In this document: positions 36,305 to 44,483 of the stretch, piece after piece | How the letters are laid out: the number at the start of each line of letters is the position of its first letter | Numbering within the stretch: the stretch's first letter is position 1 | Origin: Eutrophocola sp049446715 | GTDB lineage: Bacteria; Pseudomonadota; Gammaproteobacteria; Pseudomonadales; Pseudohongiellaceae | Assembly: GCA_049446715.1 (NCBI GenBank) | Contig: JBMTQX010000003.1 | Coordinates: forward strand, 33,756-97,755 | DNA: 64,000 nt | Direction of reading: 5' to 3' | Translations under genes and position numbers: made by a program | Notes under the pieces: generated by a model | What the model was told of the DNA's origin: nothing | The model's input: only the letters and a program-made list of their open reading frames with translations | Database searches by the model: none

Positions 36305-38719
36305 ATGCGAAACAAACGGTTTCTGCTGTTACCCGTGGTATGGATGATGCCGCTGGCCATGGCCCAGGATGGTAGTGCCCCGGGGGAAATGCTTGATGCC
36401 TTTTGTGGTGACTGTCACAACAGTGAAGACTGGGCCGGCAGCGTTGCCTTTGACCTGATGTCCATGGATAACGTCGGTGGTGATGCCGAGATCTGGGAAA
36501 AGGCTATCAGGAAGCTGCGGGGCAGGCTCATGCCGCCACCGGGCAGTGACCAGCCCGAACAAGAAACCATTGATGCGTTCGTGGCCTGGATGGAAAGCAA
36601 CCTGGATGACGCCATTGCTGCCGGTCATGGTGCCATGGCCGGCCATGTCCCGGTGCAGCGCCTGAACCGGACCGAGTATGCGATTGCCGTCAAGGAGCTG
36701 CTGGGGGTGGATATCAATGCTGCCGATTACCTGCCGGCGGATATCGAAGTCGATGGCTTCGATAATATTGCTGCGGCCCTGAGTGTCTCGCCGTCGTTTC
36801 TCGAGCAGTATGTCAACGTGGCCCGTGCCGTGGCCGAGCTCGCGGTTGGCCAGCCGGTACCGAAAGTGGCCAACGCCTATTACCAGGTGCAAAGCGGCGA
36901 TCAGGACACGTACCAGGAAGGTTTTCCGCTTGGTACCCGCGGTGGCATGAAGGTCACCCACAACTTCCCGGCTGATGGCGAATACCGCCTCAATATTCTC
37001 GATCTCGACGTTGGCCTTTATCCGCGTTCCATCGAAACCCGCCAGACCCTGGTGGTACTGGTTGGAGGTGAAGAAGTGTTCCGGGAAAACATCGGGGGGC
37101 TGGAAGACTTCGAACTGGTGAACAAGGGCGGCGCGCCTGCTGCTGCCACGATCATGGAACGCTTCCAGAACATACCGCTGGAAGTGACTGCCGGGGTCAA
37201 GGACATCGTGGTGACGTTTATCGAACGTGCCCGTGTGGAAACCGATGAGCTGATCGGCGGCTTTACCCCGTACGGCGGTTTTGCCTTCACCGGCTCCCTG
37301 CGTGTACCGCGTTTGCTCGACGGAATCCAGGTGGTCGGACCCTTCAATGCCACCGGTGTGTCGATGACCGACAGCCGGGAAAAGATTTTTATCTGCCAGC
37401 CAGAGGCGGCCCGCGAGGAAAAGGCCTGTGCCATGCGCATTGCCGAGCACCTGGCTCGCAAGGCCTATCGCCGGCCGATTACCCAGGATGACCTGGACAC
37501 CCTGCGGCCTTTCTTCGACATGGGGCGCCAGGGACCAGGCGGCTTTGACCAGGGAGTAGAACACCTGGTAGCTGCCGTGCTGGCCAGTCCCGATTTCCTT
37601 TATCGCGGTATTTCCCCGATGCGTGACATCGGTGATGCCGAAGTGTTTCCCCTCAATGACCTGGAACTGGCCACCCGGCTGTCCTTCTTCCTCTGGGGCC
37701 AGGGGCCGGATGACACCCTACTGGCGCTAGCCCAGGACGGTGTCATGAAAGAGGCCGACACCATGAATGCCCAGGTCAAGCGCATGCTGGCCGATCCGCG
37801 TGCCGAGCACCTGGTCAGCAGCTTCGCCCTGAAATGGCTGAACCTGGATGAGCTGGACGTAATTGACCCGGACCCTAACCTGTTTCCGGATTTTCGCGAC
37901 CAGATGTATGACCTGTTCACCGAGGAACTCACGCTGTTCCTGTCCAGTGTGCTGCTGGAAGACCGGCCTGTGATTGACTTGCTGCAGGCCGACTGGACCT
38001 ACCTTAACGAGGCCCTGGCCCTGCACTACGGTATTGAGGGTGTCTTTGGTGGCCAGTTTCGTCGTGTTGAACTCGCTGACGAACGTCGCTGGGGCATTCT
38101 CGGCAAAGGCGCGGCATTGCTGAGAACCTCTTACGGCGATCGCACCTCACCGGTCTTGCGCGGTGCCTGGGTGCTGGAAAAACTCATGGGCACGCCGCCT
38201 TCTCCGCCACCGCCCAATGTGGAAACCGATTTGTCCGTGCCGGAAGGACAAAAGCCGACTACCGTGCGGGCGCGCCTGGAACGTCACCGCGAAGCCCCTA
38301 ACTGCAACCAGTGCCATGGCGTGATCGATCCCATCGGCCTGGCGCTGGAAAACTTCACCGTGACCGGTCAGTGGCGCAAAGTAGACAGGCTGGCTGAAGC
38401 GCCTATTGATGCCAGCACCGTGCTGCCCAATGGCAAGCCTATTGAAGGAGTGGTGGAACTGCGTGAGGAACTGGCCAGCCGGCCGGAACAGTTTGCGCTG
38501 GCCCTGACTGAAAAGCTCATGATGTATGCCCTGAACCGTGAACTGGAATATTTTGACATGCCGCAGGTGCGGGCCATTGTTCGCCAGGCGACTTACAGTG
38601 ACTACCGGCTGTCAGCTCTGGTGTCAGGCATCGTCAACAGCGAAGCCTTCCGTATGCAGGCCCTGCCGCATAAAGAATCCCCTCAAGCCACCCAGGTGGC
38701 GGCAGTCATTGCGGAGTAG
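36305..38719 (+). CDS. DUF1592/DUF1588/DUF1587/DUF1595/DUF1585 cytochrome-like protein, paralogue 2
   Basis: 804 aa from the ATG at 36305 (signal RFLLLPVVWMMPLAMAQ). Heme sites are CGDCH (34-38) and CNQCH (667-671). The same domain order as paralogue 1 is seen: RKLRGRLMPPPGSDQP, VQRLNRTEYAIAVKELLGVD, GFPLGTRGGMKVTHNFPADG, LATRLSFFLWGQGPDDTL, RTSYGDRTSPVLRGAWVLE and the DUF1585 tail. The two proteins align over their whole length. It is followed 4 bp later by the MBL gene. Probably a periplasmic redox protein; no function has been shown for the family here. Confidence 0.93.
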   Translation: MRNKRFLLLPVVWMMPLAMAQDGSAPGEMLDAFCGDCHNSEDWAGSVAFDLMSMDNVGGDAEIWEKAIRKLRGRLMPPPGSDQPEQETIDAFVAWMESNLDDAIAAGHGAMAGHVPVQRLNRTEYAIAVKELLGVDINAADYLPADIEVDGFDNIAAALSVSPSFLEQYVNVARAVAELAVGQPVPKVANAYYQVQSGDQDTYQEGFPLGTRGGMKVTHNFPADGEYRLNILDLDVGLYPRSIETRQTLVVLVGGEEVFRENIGGLEDFELVNKGGAPAAATIMERFQNIPLEVTAGVKDIVVTFIERARVETDELIGGFTPYGGFAFTGSLRVPRLLDGIQVVGPFNATGVSMTDSREKIFICQPEAAREEKACAMRIAEHLARKAYRRPITQDDLDTLRPFFDMGRQGPGGFDQGVEHLVAAVLASPDFLYRGISPMRDIGDAEVFPLNDLELATRLSFFLWGQGPDDTLLALAQDGVMKEADTMNAQVKRMLADPRAEHLVSSFALKWLNLDELDVIDPDPNLFPDFRDQMYDLFTEELTLFLSSVLLEDRPVIDLLQADWTYLNEALALHYGIEGVFGGQFRRVELADERRWGILGKGAALLRTSYGDRTSPVLRGAWVLEKLMGTPPSPPPPNVETDLSVPEGQKPTTVRARLERHREAPNCNQCHGVIDPIGLALENFTVTGQWRKVDRLAEAPIDASTVLPNGKPIEGVVELREELASRPEQFALALTEKLMMYALNRELEYFDMPQVRAIVRQATYSDYRLSALVSGIVNSEAFRMQALPHKESPQATQVAAVIAE

Positions 38720-38723
38720 GCCC

Positions 38724-39659
38724 ATGCCAAACCGTGCTGTGAATACCACTCGCCGCCGCCTGCTGGGCGGTACTTTAAGTGCTGTTGCTCTGGGCGGATT
38801 ACCGCGGATCCTGGTGGCTGCCGACAACCCGGCCGTGACCGCAATCAGCGATTCGCTGCATCTCATCAGCGGGGTGGGTGGCAATGTGCTGGCTTATGCC
38901 AGTGAAGGCGGCCTGCTGCTGGTGGACACCGGTGCGGCAAACCACACCAATGCCCTGCGCCAGGCCCTGGCAACGTTTGCGGGCGGGGACAGGGTCCACA
39001 CCGTATTCAATACCCACTGGCACACTGATCAGGTAGGCGGTAATGCCGTGTTCGGCGAGCAAGGTGCCACCATTTATGCCCATGACAAAACCCGGCAGTA
39101 TCTGTCGATTCCGTATTACCTGCCTGCCAAGGAACGCTACCAGCCCGCCATGCCGGCAACAGCCTGGCCCGAACATACTTTTTACGACGGCGGCGAGCTC
39201 AACAGCGGGGGTCACACCCTGCAATACGGCTACCTTGAAATGGCGCACACTAATGCCGATATCTATGTCCGCTTTCGCCAGGCCAACGTCATTGCCGTGG
39301 GGGATGTCGTGTCACCGCAGCGTGATCCGTCTTTTGACTGGTACAGCGGCGGCTGGATTGGCGGGCGCGTGGATGCCCTGAACCGGCTTCTCGATCTGGG
39401 TGACAGCAATACACAGTACGTCCCGGCATATGGTCCAGTCATTACCCGTGCCCACGTCGAGGCGGAACGCGACATGATGCAGTTCCTGTATGGCACCCTG
39501 GTCGACCAGGTGCGCATGGGCTTTGATTACGAGGACAGCCTGGCAACCGGCATCATGGATAACCTGCCGCGCCAGCTCGATGATCCGGCACAGTTTCTCT
39601 ATGACGCTCACAAGGGGCTATGGGCTCATCACAACAAGCTTGAGCCGAATATTGTTTAG
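38724..39659 (+). CDS. Tat-exported MBL-fold metallohydrolase, paralogue 2
   Basis: 311 aa from the ATG at 38724, preceded by GGAG, 4 bp after the DUF1592-2 stop. Twin-arginine motif NTTRRRLLGG and signal AVALGGLPRILVAA; no lipobox, unlike paralogue 1. MBL motif NTHWHTDQVGGN gives H98-x-H100-x-D102 with Gln103 in place of the usual His, exactly as in paralogue 1. VIAVGDVVSPQRDPSFDWYS supplies the next ligand region. A repeat arm begins 7 bp after its stop, followed by the ankyrin gene. Confidence 0.9.
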   Translation: MPNRAVNTTRRRLLGGTLSAVALGGLPRILVAADNPAVTAISDSLHLISGVGGNVLAYASEGGLLLVDTGAANHTNALRQALATFAGGDRVHTVFNTHWHTDQVGGNAVFGEQGATIYAHDKTRQYLSIPYYLPAKERYQPAMPATAWPEHTFYDGGELNSGGHTLQYGYLEMAHTNADIYVRFRQANVIAVGDVVSPQRDPSFDWYSGGWIGGRVDALNRLLDLGDSNTQYVPAYGPVITRAHVEAERDMMQFLYGTLVDQVRMGFDYEDSLATGIMDNLPRQLDDPAQFLYDAHKGLWAHHNKLEPNIV

Positions 39660-39665
39660 CAGAGC

Positions 39666-39802
39666 GGCAAGAGATGAGAGGCAAGAGATGCTTCGACAGG
39701 TTTGATGGAAAGAATATGCGTATGAGATACCTGAAAAAATATAAAAACACTTTGCGGCAATGGCAGGTTTCACTCCTTGCCTTTTGCCTCTTGTCTCTTG
39801 CC
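39666..39802. repeat. Paired inverted heptamer-repeat element B
   Basis: Left arm 39666-39686 is GGCAAGA GATGAGA GGCAAGA; right arm 39775-39802 is CCTTGCC TTTTGCC TCTTGTC TCTTGCC. The left arm lies just after the MBL-2 stop. The right arm lies inside the ankyrin 2 gene and encodes the hydrophobic core of its signal peptide (LLAFCLLSLA). Confidence 0.75.
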
Positions 39803-41299
39803 TCTGCGACAGCAACTGCGCAATCACTGCCTGACCTGGTCCAGCAAGGCCAACGTGCCGAAGCCATGCAACTCATCCGGCTCGGCGAGGACGTGAATGC
39901 CCGGCAGGGTGATGGTTCCACCGCACTGTTGTGGGCGGTATACCACGTTGACGCCGAGCTCACCGAGGCCCTGCTGAGCCGGGAAGCTGATCCCAGCCTG
40001 ATGAACAGTTTTGGTTCCAGCCCACTGGCGGAGGCCGTGAAGTCGGCCAACGTGGAGCTGGTGGAAATGCTGCTGGATGCCGGCGCTGATCCGGAAAGCG
40101 CCAATGCCGACGGCCAGACCGCTTTGATGCTGGCCGCTCGTACCGGCGTCGTCCCGGTAGCGGAATTGCTGCTGGCACACGGTGCCAACGTGAACGTGTC
40201 GGAACAATGGCGCGGCCAGACGCCGCTGATGTGGGCAGCCGCCAGTAACCATGCCGGGATGACCCGCTTGCTGCTGGCACATGGCGCCGATGTCTCGGCG
40301 CGTGCTGATGCCACCGACTGGGGCAGCCAGATCACCTCCGAGCCGCGTGCCCAGTACCGACCCACTGGCGGCCTGACAGCCCTGTTGTATGCCGCCCGGA
40401 CCGGTTGCCTGGATTGCGTGCAGGCCATCCTGGATGCCGGTGCCGATATCAACAAGCCGACGCCGGATGCGGTCACGCCCCTGATGGTCGCCATCGACAA
40501 CCTGCGTTTTGATACCGCCAAACTGCTGCTCGAAGCTGGTGCGAATCCGCACCTCTGGGACTGGTGGGGCCGGACCGCGCTCTATATTGCCATCGACATG
40601 AATTCCTTCCAGGGCATGTCGCAAAGCCGGCGCAGTGCCCAGACTGGCGAAGAATCTTCCGAGACCACGGCTCTGGATATCGCCCGCATGCTGCTTGAAG
40701 CCGGTTTGAACCCAGACCCACAGCTCAACTTCCACCGTCCTGGTCGTGGCGGCAACAGTGGTCGTTTCGTGGATGATCATCTCACCACCGGCGCGACGCC
40801 GCTGCTGCGTGCCGCCAATTCCCATGATGTGGATGCCATGAGGCTGCTGCTTGAATATGGTGCCGACGTGGAACTGCCGAACGTGATGGGCGTGACGCCG
40901 TTCTTGGCGGCGGCGGGATTTGGTAATCGCCGGGGCCAGTTGCGCGGGACCTATGAAGACGGGCGCGAAGCCCGGGTGATTCCAGCACTGGAAGTGCTGC
41001 TGGCCGCCGGTGCCAATATCAATCGCCCGATTGAAGACACCCAGAGTCATAACGCCCGCATTGCGCGTATGTCGACCATGACAAACCGTGATGGCCAGAC
41101 GCCCATCTTCGGTGCCATAAAACAGAACTGGCCGACAGTCGTAGACTGGTTGGTCGCCCATGGTGCTAATGTGACCTTGGTGGATGCCCGCGGCAAGAAC
41201 ATTGTTGATGCTGCTACGGCCAATGAGGCCGGTGGTCGTGCGGATCGCCCGGTCGATAATGCCATGATCGAGAAAGCCAGGGCATTGCTGGGGCAGTAA
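39716..41299 (+). CDS. Periplasmic ankyrin-repeat protein, paralogue 2 (CxxC-containing)
   Basis: 527 aa from the ATG at 39716 (ATG at 39722 is equally possible; GGAAAG lies at 39707). The signal peptide core LLAFCLLSLASATATAQ is encoded by the right arm of repeat element B. About ten ankyrin repeats follow (LVQQGQRAEAMQLI, DGSTALLWAVYHVDAELTEA, LLDAGADPES). The insert TSEPRAQYRPTGGLTALLYA and the CxxC pair GCLDC (C231, C234) are the same as in paralogue 1. It ends at a strong bidirectional terminator. Last gene of module 2. Confidence 0.88.
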   Translation: MRMRYLKKYKNTLRQWQVSLLAFCLLSLASATATAQSLPDLVQQGQRAEAMQLIRLGEDVNARQGDGSTALLWAVYHVDAELTEALLSREADPSLMNSFGSSPLAEAVKSANVELVEMLLDAGADPESANADGQTALMLAARTGVVPVAELLLAHGANVNVSEQWRGQTPLMWAAASNHAGMTRLLLAHGADVSARADATDWGSQITSEPRAQYRPTGGLTALLYAARTGCLDCVQAILDAGADINKPTPDAVTPLMVAIDNLRFDTAKLLLEAGANPHLWDWWGRTALYIAIDMNSFQGMSQSRRSAQTGEESSETTALDIARMLLEAGLNPDPQLNFHRPGRGGNSGRFVDDHLTTGATPLLRAANSHDVDAMRLLLEYGADVELPNVMGVTPFLAAAGFGNRRGQLRGTYEDGREARVIPALEVLLAAGANINRPIEDTQSHNARIARMSTMTNRDGQTPIFGAIKQNWPTVVDWLVAHGANVTLVDARGKNIVDAATANEAGGRADRPVDNAMIEKARALLGQ

Positions 41300-41339
41300 A
41301 GGGATATTGCCCGGGCGAGACCCCGGGAGCAGGAATGAA

Positions 41340-41366
41340 AACGCCGGGTAAATCCCGGCGTTTTTG
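41340..41366. terminator. Bidirectional terminator between ankyrin 2 and the small membrane peptide gene
   Basis: Stem AACGCCGGG / CCCGGCGTT with loop TAAAT, flanked by A residues on one side and TTTTTGTTT on the other; it lies after the ankyrin 2 stop (41299) and directly after the converging micro-gene stop (41368). Confidence 0.88.
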
Positions 41367-41367
41367 T

Positions 41368-41463
41368 TTACATCATTACCAGACCGTTGACCCAGGCCAG
41401 GGCGGCTACTGTGAGCAGGGGGGGAACCAGCATCAACAGGGTCATCTTCTTTGCTTTGATCAT
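41368..41463 (-). CDS. Small membrane peptide A (31 aa)
   Basis: Too short for usual gene calls. ATG at 41463, stop TAA at 41368; GAGGAAA lies 6 bp before the start. It reads MIKAKKMTLLMLVPPLL then TVAALAWVNGLVMM: a short basic N-terminus, then one hydrophobic helix with a Pro pair. It aligns with peptide B from the first residue (M[IV]K[AV][KR][KN]M[TV]LLML[VF]P). It is closed by the strong terminator at 41340-41366. The ribosome site, sequence similarity to B and terminator together support a real gene. Function unknown; a membrane-inserted regulator or subunit are options. Confidence 0.72.
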   Translation of the reverse strand: MIKAKKMTLLMLVPPLLTVAALAWVNGLVMM

Positions 41464-41595
41464 TTCAGTTTCCTCATACACACTTCAGGAAGGGTGGATA
41501 TTGTGATTCGGCGGCATCTTAATCATTTCCCGCCGCGCTGTGGAATGGTTCAAGCCAGTGCAATCATTGTTTTACCCGGTGACTCATTATTCCCC

Positions 41596-41651
41596 GACAT
41601 CCAAAAAGAAAGGGGCAGGCTCAAGAGGGGATAGTGGGTATGCCTGCCCCT
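41596..41651 (-). terminator. Probable terminator after small membrane peptide B
   Basis: Read on the minus strand: stem GGGGCAGGC with GCCTGCCCC, a loop of about 21 nt, then TTTCTTTTTGG. It lies 37 bp after the stop of peptide B. The large loop lowers confidence. Confidence 0.6.
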
Positions 41652-41688
41652 TGCGTTGACCCGGGCCGATGGAGAGCGGCCCCGGGCT

Positions 41689-41790
41689 TCACGCCATCGG
41701 GTTTGGAAAGTAGGCAACCCAGACCATGCAGACGGCGGTAACCACCATCGGGAAAAGCATGAGCAGGACCATGTTTCTGACTTTGACCAT
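41689..41790 (-). CDS. Small membrane peptide B (33 aa)
   Basis: ATG at 41790, stop TGA at 41689; AAGGAGT lies 8 bp before the start. It reads MVKVRNMVLLMLFPMVV then TAVCMVWVAYFPNPMA: basic start, one hydrophobic helix with a Cys and an aromatic patch, polar Pro-rich tail. Upstream on the same strand, at 41850-41866, is a near-perfect sigma-54 -24/-12 element. Its homology to peptide A (41368-41463) suggests a tandem duplication. The divergent neighbour is a sigma-54 enhancer-binding protein, the likely activator. Function unknown. Confidence 0.75.
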   Translation of the reverse strand: MVKVRNMVLLMLFPMVVTAVCMVWVAYFPNPMA

Positions 41791-41849
41791 TGGTTTGACT
41801 CCTTGATATGCGGTGGATGGTTGGCAATTGTTTGCCTTACTACTGTCGT

Positions 41850-41866
41850 TGCAGGAGGTGTGCCAA
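41850..41866 (-). promoter_or_regulatory. Sigma-54 (-24/-12) promoter for small membrane peptide B
   Basis: On the minus strand TTGGCACACCTCCTGCA, compared with the consensus YTGGCACGNNNNTTGCW: the GG and GC are exactly 10 nt apart and only two positions differ. Predicted start about 50 nt before the ATG. Confidence 0.75.
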
Positions 41867-41970
41867 CATTTGAGAAAAATTGTAACTAGCTGAATTAACT
41901 GAAAATAATTGTTCAGGCTGGGAAAAAAGCCGTTTTCGGGTGCTTGACACTCCTGTTAGTCATGCCAAAT

Positions 41971-41987
41971 TTGGTACACTATTTGCC
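41971..41987 (+). promoter_or_regulatory. Sigma-54 (-24/-12) promoter for the regulator gene
   Basis: TTGGTACACTATTTGCC: GG and GC with 10 nt spacing and TTGC at -12. It lies 30 bp before the ATG of the enhancer-binding protein, which suggests autoregulation. Short dyads that could be activator sites are TGAC...GTCA (41945-41962) and TTGACA...TGTCCAA (41992-42008). Confidence 0.6.
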
Positions 41988-42016
41988 AGAATTGACACGA
42001 GCTGTCCAAAACCACA

Positions 42017-43348
42017 ATGGAACTGATTACCTCCGACCAGCAATCCCCCATGGCAGCCATGCTCAATGGCTATGACTGTCCGGCCATTCTTGTCTCTGCC
42101 GATTATGAAATCCTGGCGACCAACACCCGTTACCAGGAGACTTTCGGCAAGATCGATTTTTCCAAAACCAACCGCTGTTTCCAGGTGTCCCATGGCTACA
42201 AGGTGCCCTGTGACCAGGCCGGAGAAGATTGTCCGCTTGGCGCGGCCAGGCGTTCCGGGCATAAGGAGCGCGTGCTGCATATTCATCAGACACCACGCGG
42301 CAAGGAGCATGTCGATGTGGAGATGCTGCCTATCCACAACGCGCAGGGAGAGCTGATCTACTTTGTGGAACTGCTGCACCCGGTGCCCCTGGCGAGCGGG
42401 GAAGTCAGCGACAAGCAGATGGTGGGAGAGAGTCCGGCATTCAACGTCATGCTGGAGAAGATCGCCCGTGTCGGTGCTGCAGACATTTCCGTGCTGTTGC
42501 TGGGGGAATCAGGAACCGGCAAGGAACTGGCAGCCCGTGCCATTCACGAGGCCAGTGAGCGCAAGGACAAACCCCTGGTGACGCTCGAATGTACCGGATT
42601 GACGGACTCGCTGTTTGAAAGCGAACTCTTTGGTCACGTCAAAGGCGCCTTCACCGGGGCAGTCTCAAACAAGAAAGGCCTGGCGGAACTGGCCGATGGC
42701 GGCACCCTGTTTCTCGATGAAATCGGGGATGTGCCGTTGCCCACCCAGGTGAAACTGCTGCGCCTGATTGAAACCGGCACCTTTCGTGCCGTCGGCAGTG
42801 CCGAGGTGCGGCGATCCGATTTCCGCCTGATCACCGCTACCCATCGCAACCTGCCACAGATGGTAGCCAACGGCGAGTTCCGGGATGACCTGTACTACCG
42901 CATCAATGTTTTTCCGATTCATTTGCCGTCTCTGCATGAGCGCACAACCGATATTCCCCTGATTGCTGATGCCCTGCTCAAACGTCTGCCGGGCGGCAAG
43001 GATTTCACCCTGGGTAAGGCAGCAAAACAGGTTCTGGCGAAACACCACTTTCGCGGCAACATCCGTGAGTTGCGCAATATTCTGAGCCGGGCGGTCGTAC
43101 TCAGCGATACGCCCGAAATCAGCGTCGACACCATCAACAGTTGTTTCTTTGACCAGCCCGCCAGCCTCGTTAAAGCCGCGAAGAACGCGGTGACCGATGC
43201 GGCCGAGGTGGATCTGAAAACCCTGGAGCAGGATTACATCAGCGAGTTGCTGCGGCGGTATGACCAGGACAAGGAAAAGGTTGCCGGCATTCTAGGCATC
43301 AGCCTGCGCTCCTTATATCGCAAGATCAGCGAACGGGATGATGCGTGA
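42017..43348 (+). CDS. PAS-type sigma-54-dependent transcriptional activator
   Basis: 443-aa cytoplasmic enhancer-binding protein. The N-terminal PAS-like sensor (about 15-120) carries three Cys in CFQVSHGYKVPCDQAGEDCP (C54, C65, C72), a pattern that could bind metal, Fe-S or heme, or sense redox state. The AAA+ domain has Walker A GESGTGKE (163-170), the sigma-54 contact loop GAFTGA (210-215), Walker B LFLDEIG (231-237) and the arginine-finger region. A Fis-type HTH closes the protein (VAGILGISLRSLYRKI). No receiver domain. Flanked by a sigma-54 promoter on each side, so it probably activates itself and the small membrane peptide gene. Confidence 0.95.
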   Translation: MELITSDQQSPMAAMLNGYDCPAILVSADYEILATNTRYQETFGKIDFSKTNRCFQVSHGYKVPCDQAGEDCPLGAARRSGHKERVLHIHQTPRGKEHVDVEMLPIHNAQGELIYFVELLHPVPLASGEVSDKQMVGESPAFNVMLEKIARVGAADISVLLLGESGTGKELAARAIHEASERKDKPLVTLECTGLTDSLFESELFGHVKGAFTGAVSNKKGLAELADGGTLFLDEIGDVPLPTQVKLLRLIETGTFRAVGSAEVRRSDFRLITATHRNLPQMVANGEFRDDLYYRINVFPIHLPSLHERTTDIPLIADALLKRLPGGKDFTLGKAAKQVLAKHHFRGNIRELRNILSRAVVLSDTPEISVDTINSCFFDQPASLVKAAKNAVTDAAEVDLKTLEQDYISELLRRYDQDKEKVAGILGISLRSLYRKISERDDA

Positions 43349-43417
43349 TCCAGCCTTGCTGCTGGTGCTGGTTTTGCCGTGCCGAAGCATGGGGGGGCGA
43401 TTAGCCCGACACCAGGG

Positions 43418-44215
43418 TCAACCTGCCTGTCTGTTCCATTCGAGCACGGAAGGAATCAGGTCTTCACTGGTCATGGCCTTGGCACAGTAAAAGCCCTGGA
43501 TATAATCCACGCCAAGGCTCCTGCACAGATTCCACTCTGACAGGGTTTCCGCCCCTTTCGCTACGATGGTCATCCCCAGCCTCCTGGCCAGCTCGACACT
43601 GGTTTCCAGAATCGCCATGGCGGACGAATTGCTCTGGGCGCTCTTTACGAAAGCCTTGTCGATTTTCAGTTCGTTGAAGGGAATGGCTTTGAGCTGGGTC
43701 ATCGAGGAGGTGTCTGTGTCGAAATCATCAATCGACAATTTGAATTTTTTCAGGCGCAGCCGCATGAACACTTCGAGGCAGCTGGCGGCTTTTTTCATGA
43801 TCTGGGTTTCGGTGATTTCGACGATGATGTTGTGCGGACTGACAGCGTATTCCTGGGCAATGTCCTGCAAAAAATCCGGTAACTTGTCGAGCATGAACGT
43901 GTTGATGGAGAAGTTGATGGATGCGCTCAACGACAAGCCGGCGCTGTGCCAGGACGAAATCTGCTGGACCGCCTTGCGATAGATGGCAAACGTCAGCGGG
44001 TTGATCAGGGCCTGTTGCTCGGTCAGCGGAATGAAGGCGCCCGGGCCCAGCAGCCCGCGATCCTTGTGCTGCCATCGTGGCAGGTTTTCGACACTGGTGA
44101 TCCTGCCGCTGCTCACTTCCACCTAGGGCTGGTGGTAAGGCGCAATTTCCTGGTAGTCGGTACTTTTAGTCCAGCTTCCAGTTCACGGCGGGTAATGGCT
44201 TCCGGGGGCAAATAA
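43418..44215 (-). pseudogene. EAL domain protein, broken and degenerate
   Basis: Minus-strand remnant of an EAL-type (c-di-GMP phosphodiesterase-like) protein. The piece ITRRELEAGLK in another frame precedes STDYQEIAPYHQP, then a TAG (K to stop) and the open part 43418-44122. The active-site motifs have decayed: SVENL where EAL is expected, DDFDTDTSS for DDFGTGYSS and VAKGAET for VAEGVET. A core EITETQIMKK is retained. Upstream sequence switches abruptly to a plus-strand hydrolase tail at about 44230, so the N-terminal part (perhaps a receiver domain) has been lost. Confidence 0.78.
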
Positions 44216-44232
44216 GGGGTCGGCTCGGGTTT

Positions 44233-44352
44233 GTGGCCGCGCTGCGTGCCGCTGGTGGTGAAGCCTATTATGTCGAGATCGAAGATGGCACTCACGGCTC
44301 CATGGTGGTGCCCAGCACCGCACAAATTTTCGAGTTTTTCTCAACTCACTGA
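44233..44352 (+). pseudogene. Alpha/beta-hydrolase C-terminal remnant
   Basis: Forty codons, AALRAAGGEAYYVEIEDGTH then GSMVVPSTAQIFEFFSTH and a stop. This matches the end of a dienelactone-hydrolase or prolyl-oligopeptidase-type protein, with the catalytic His in DGTHGSM. No N-terminal part is present; the left end touches the broken EAL gene. Confidence 0.6.
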
Positions 44353-44483
44353 CAACCCAGACAGAGATTCCCTGCAGCGGCCTGGAAAGGGCCCTGTTCG
44401 ACTAATGCCGTGCCGTCACCTATCATGATCCGAGAGGTGTAAATAGAACATTAAACAGAAGAATAAAAATAAAGGAGTACATA

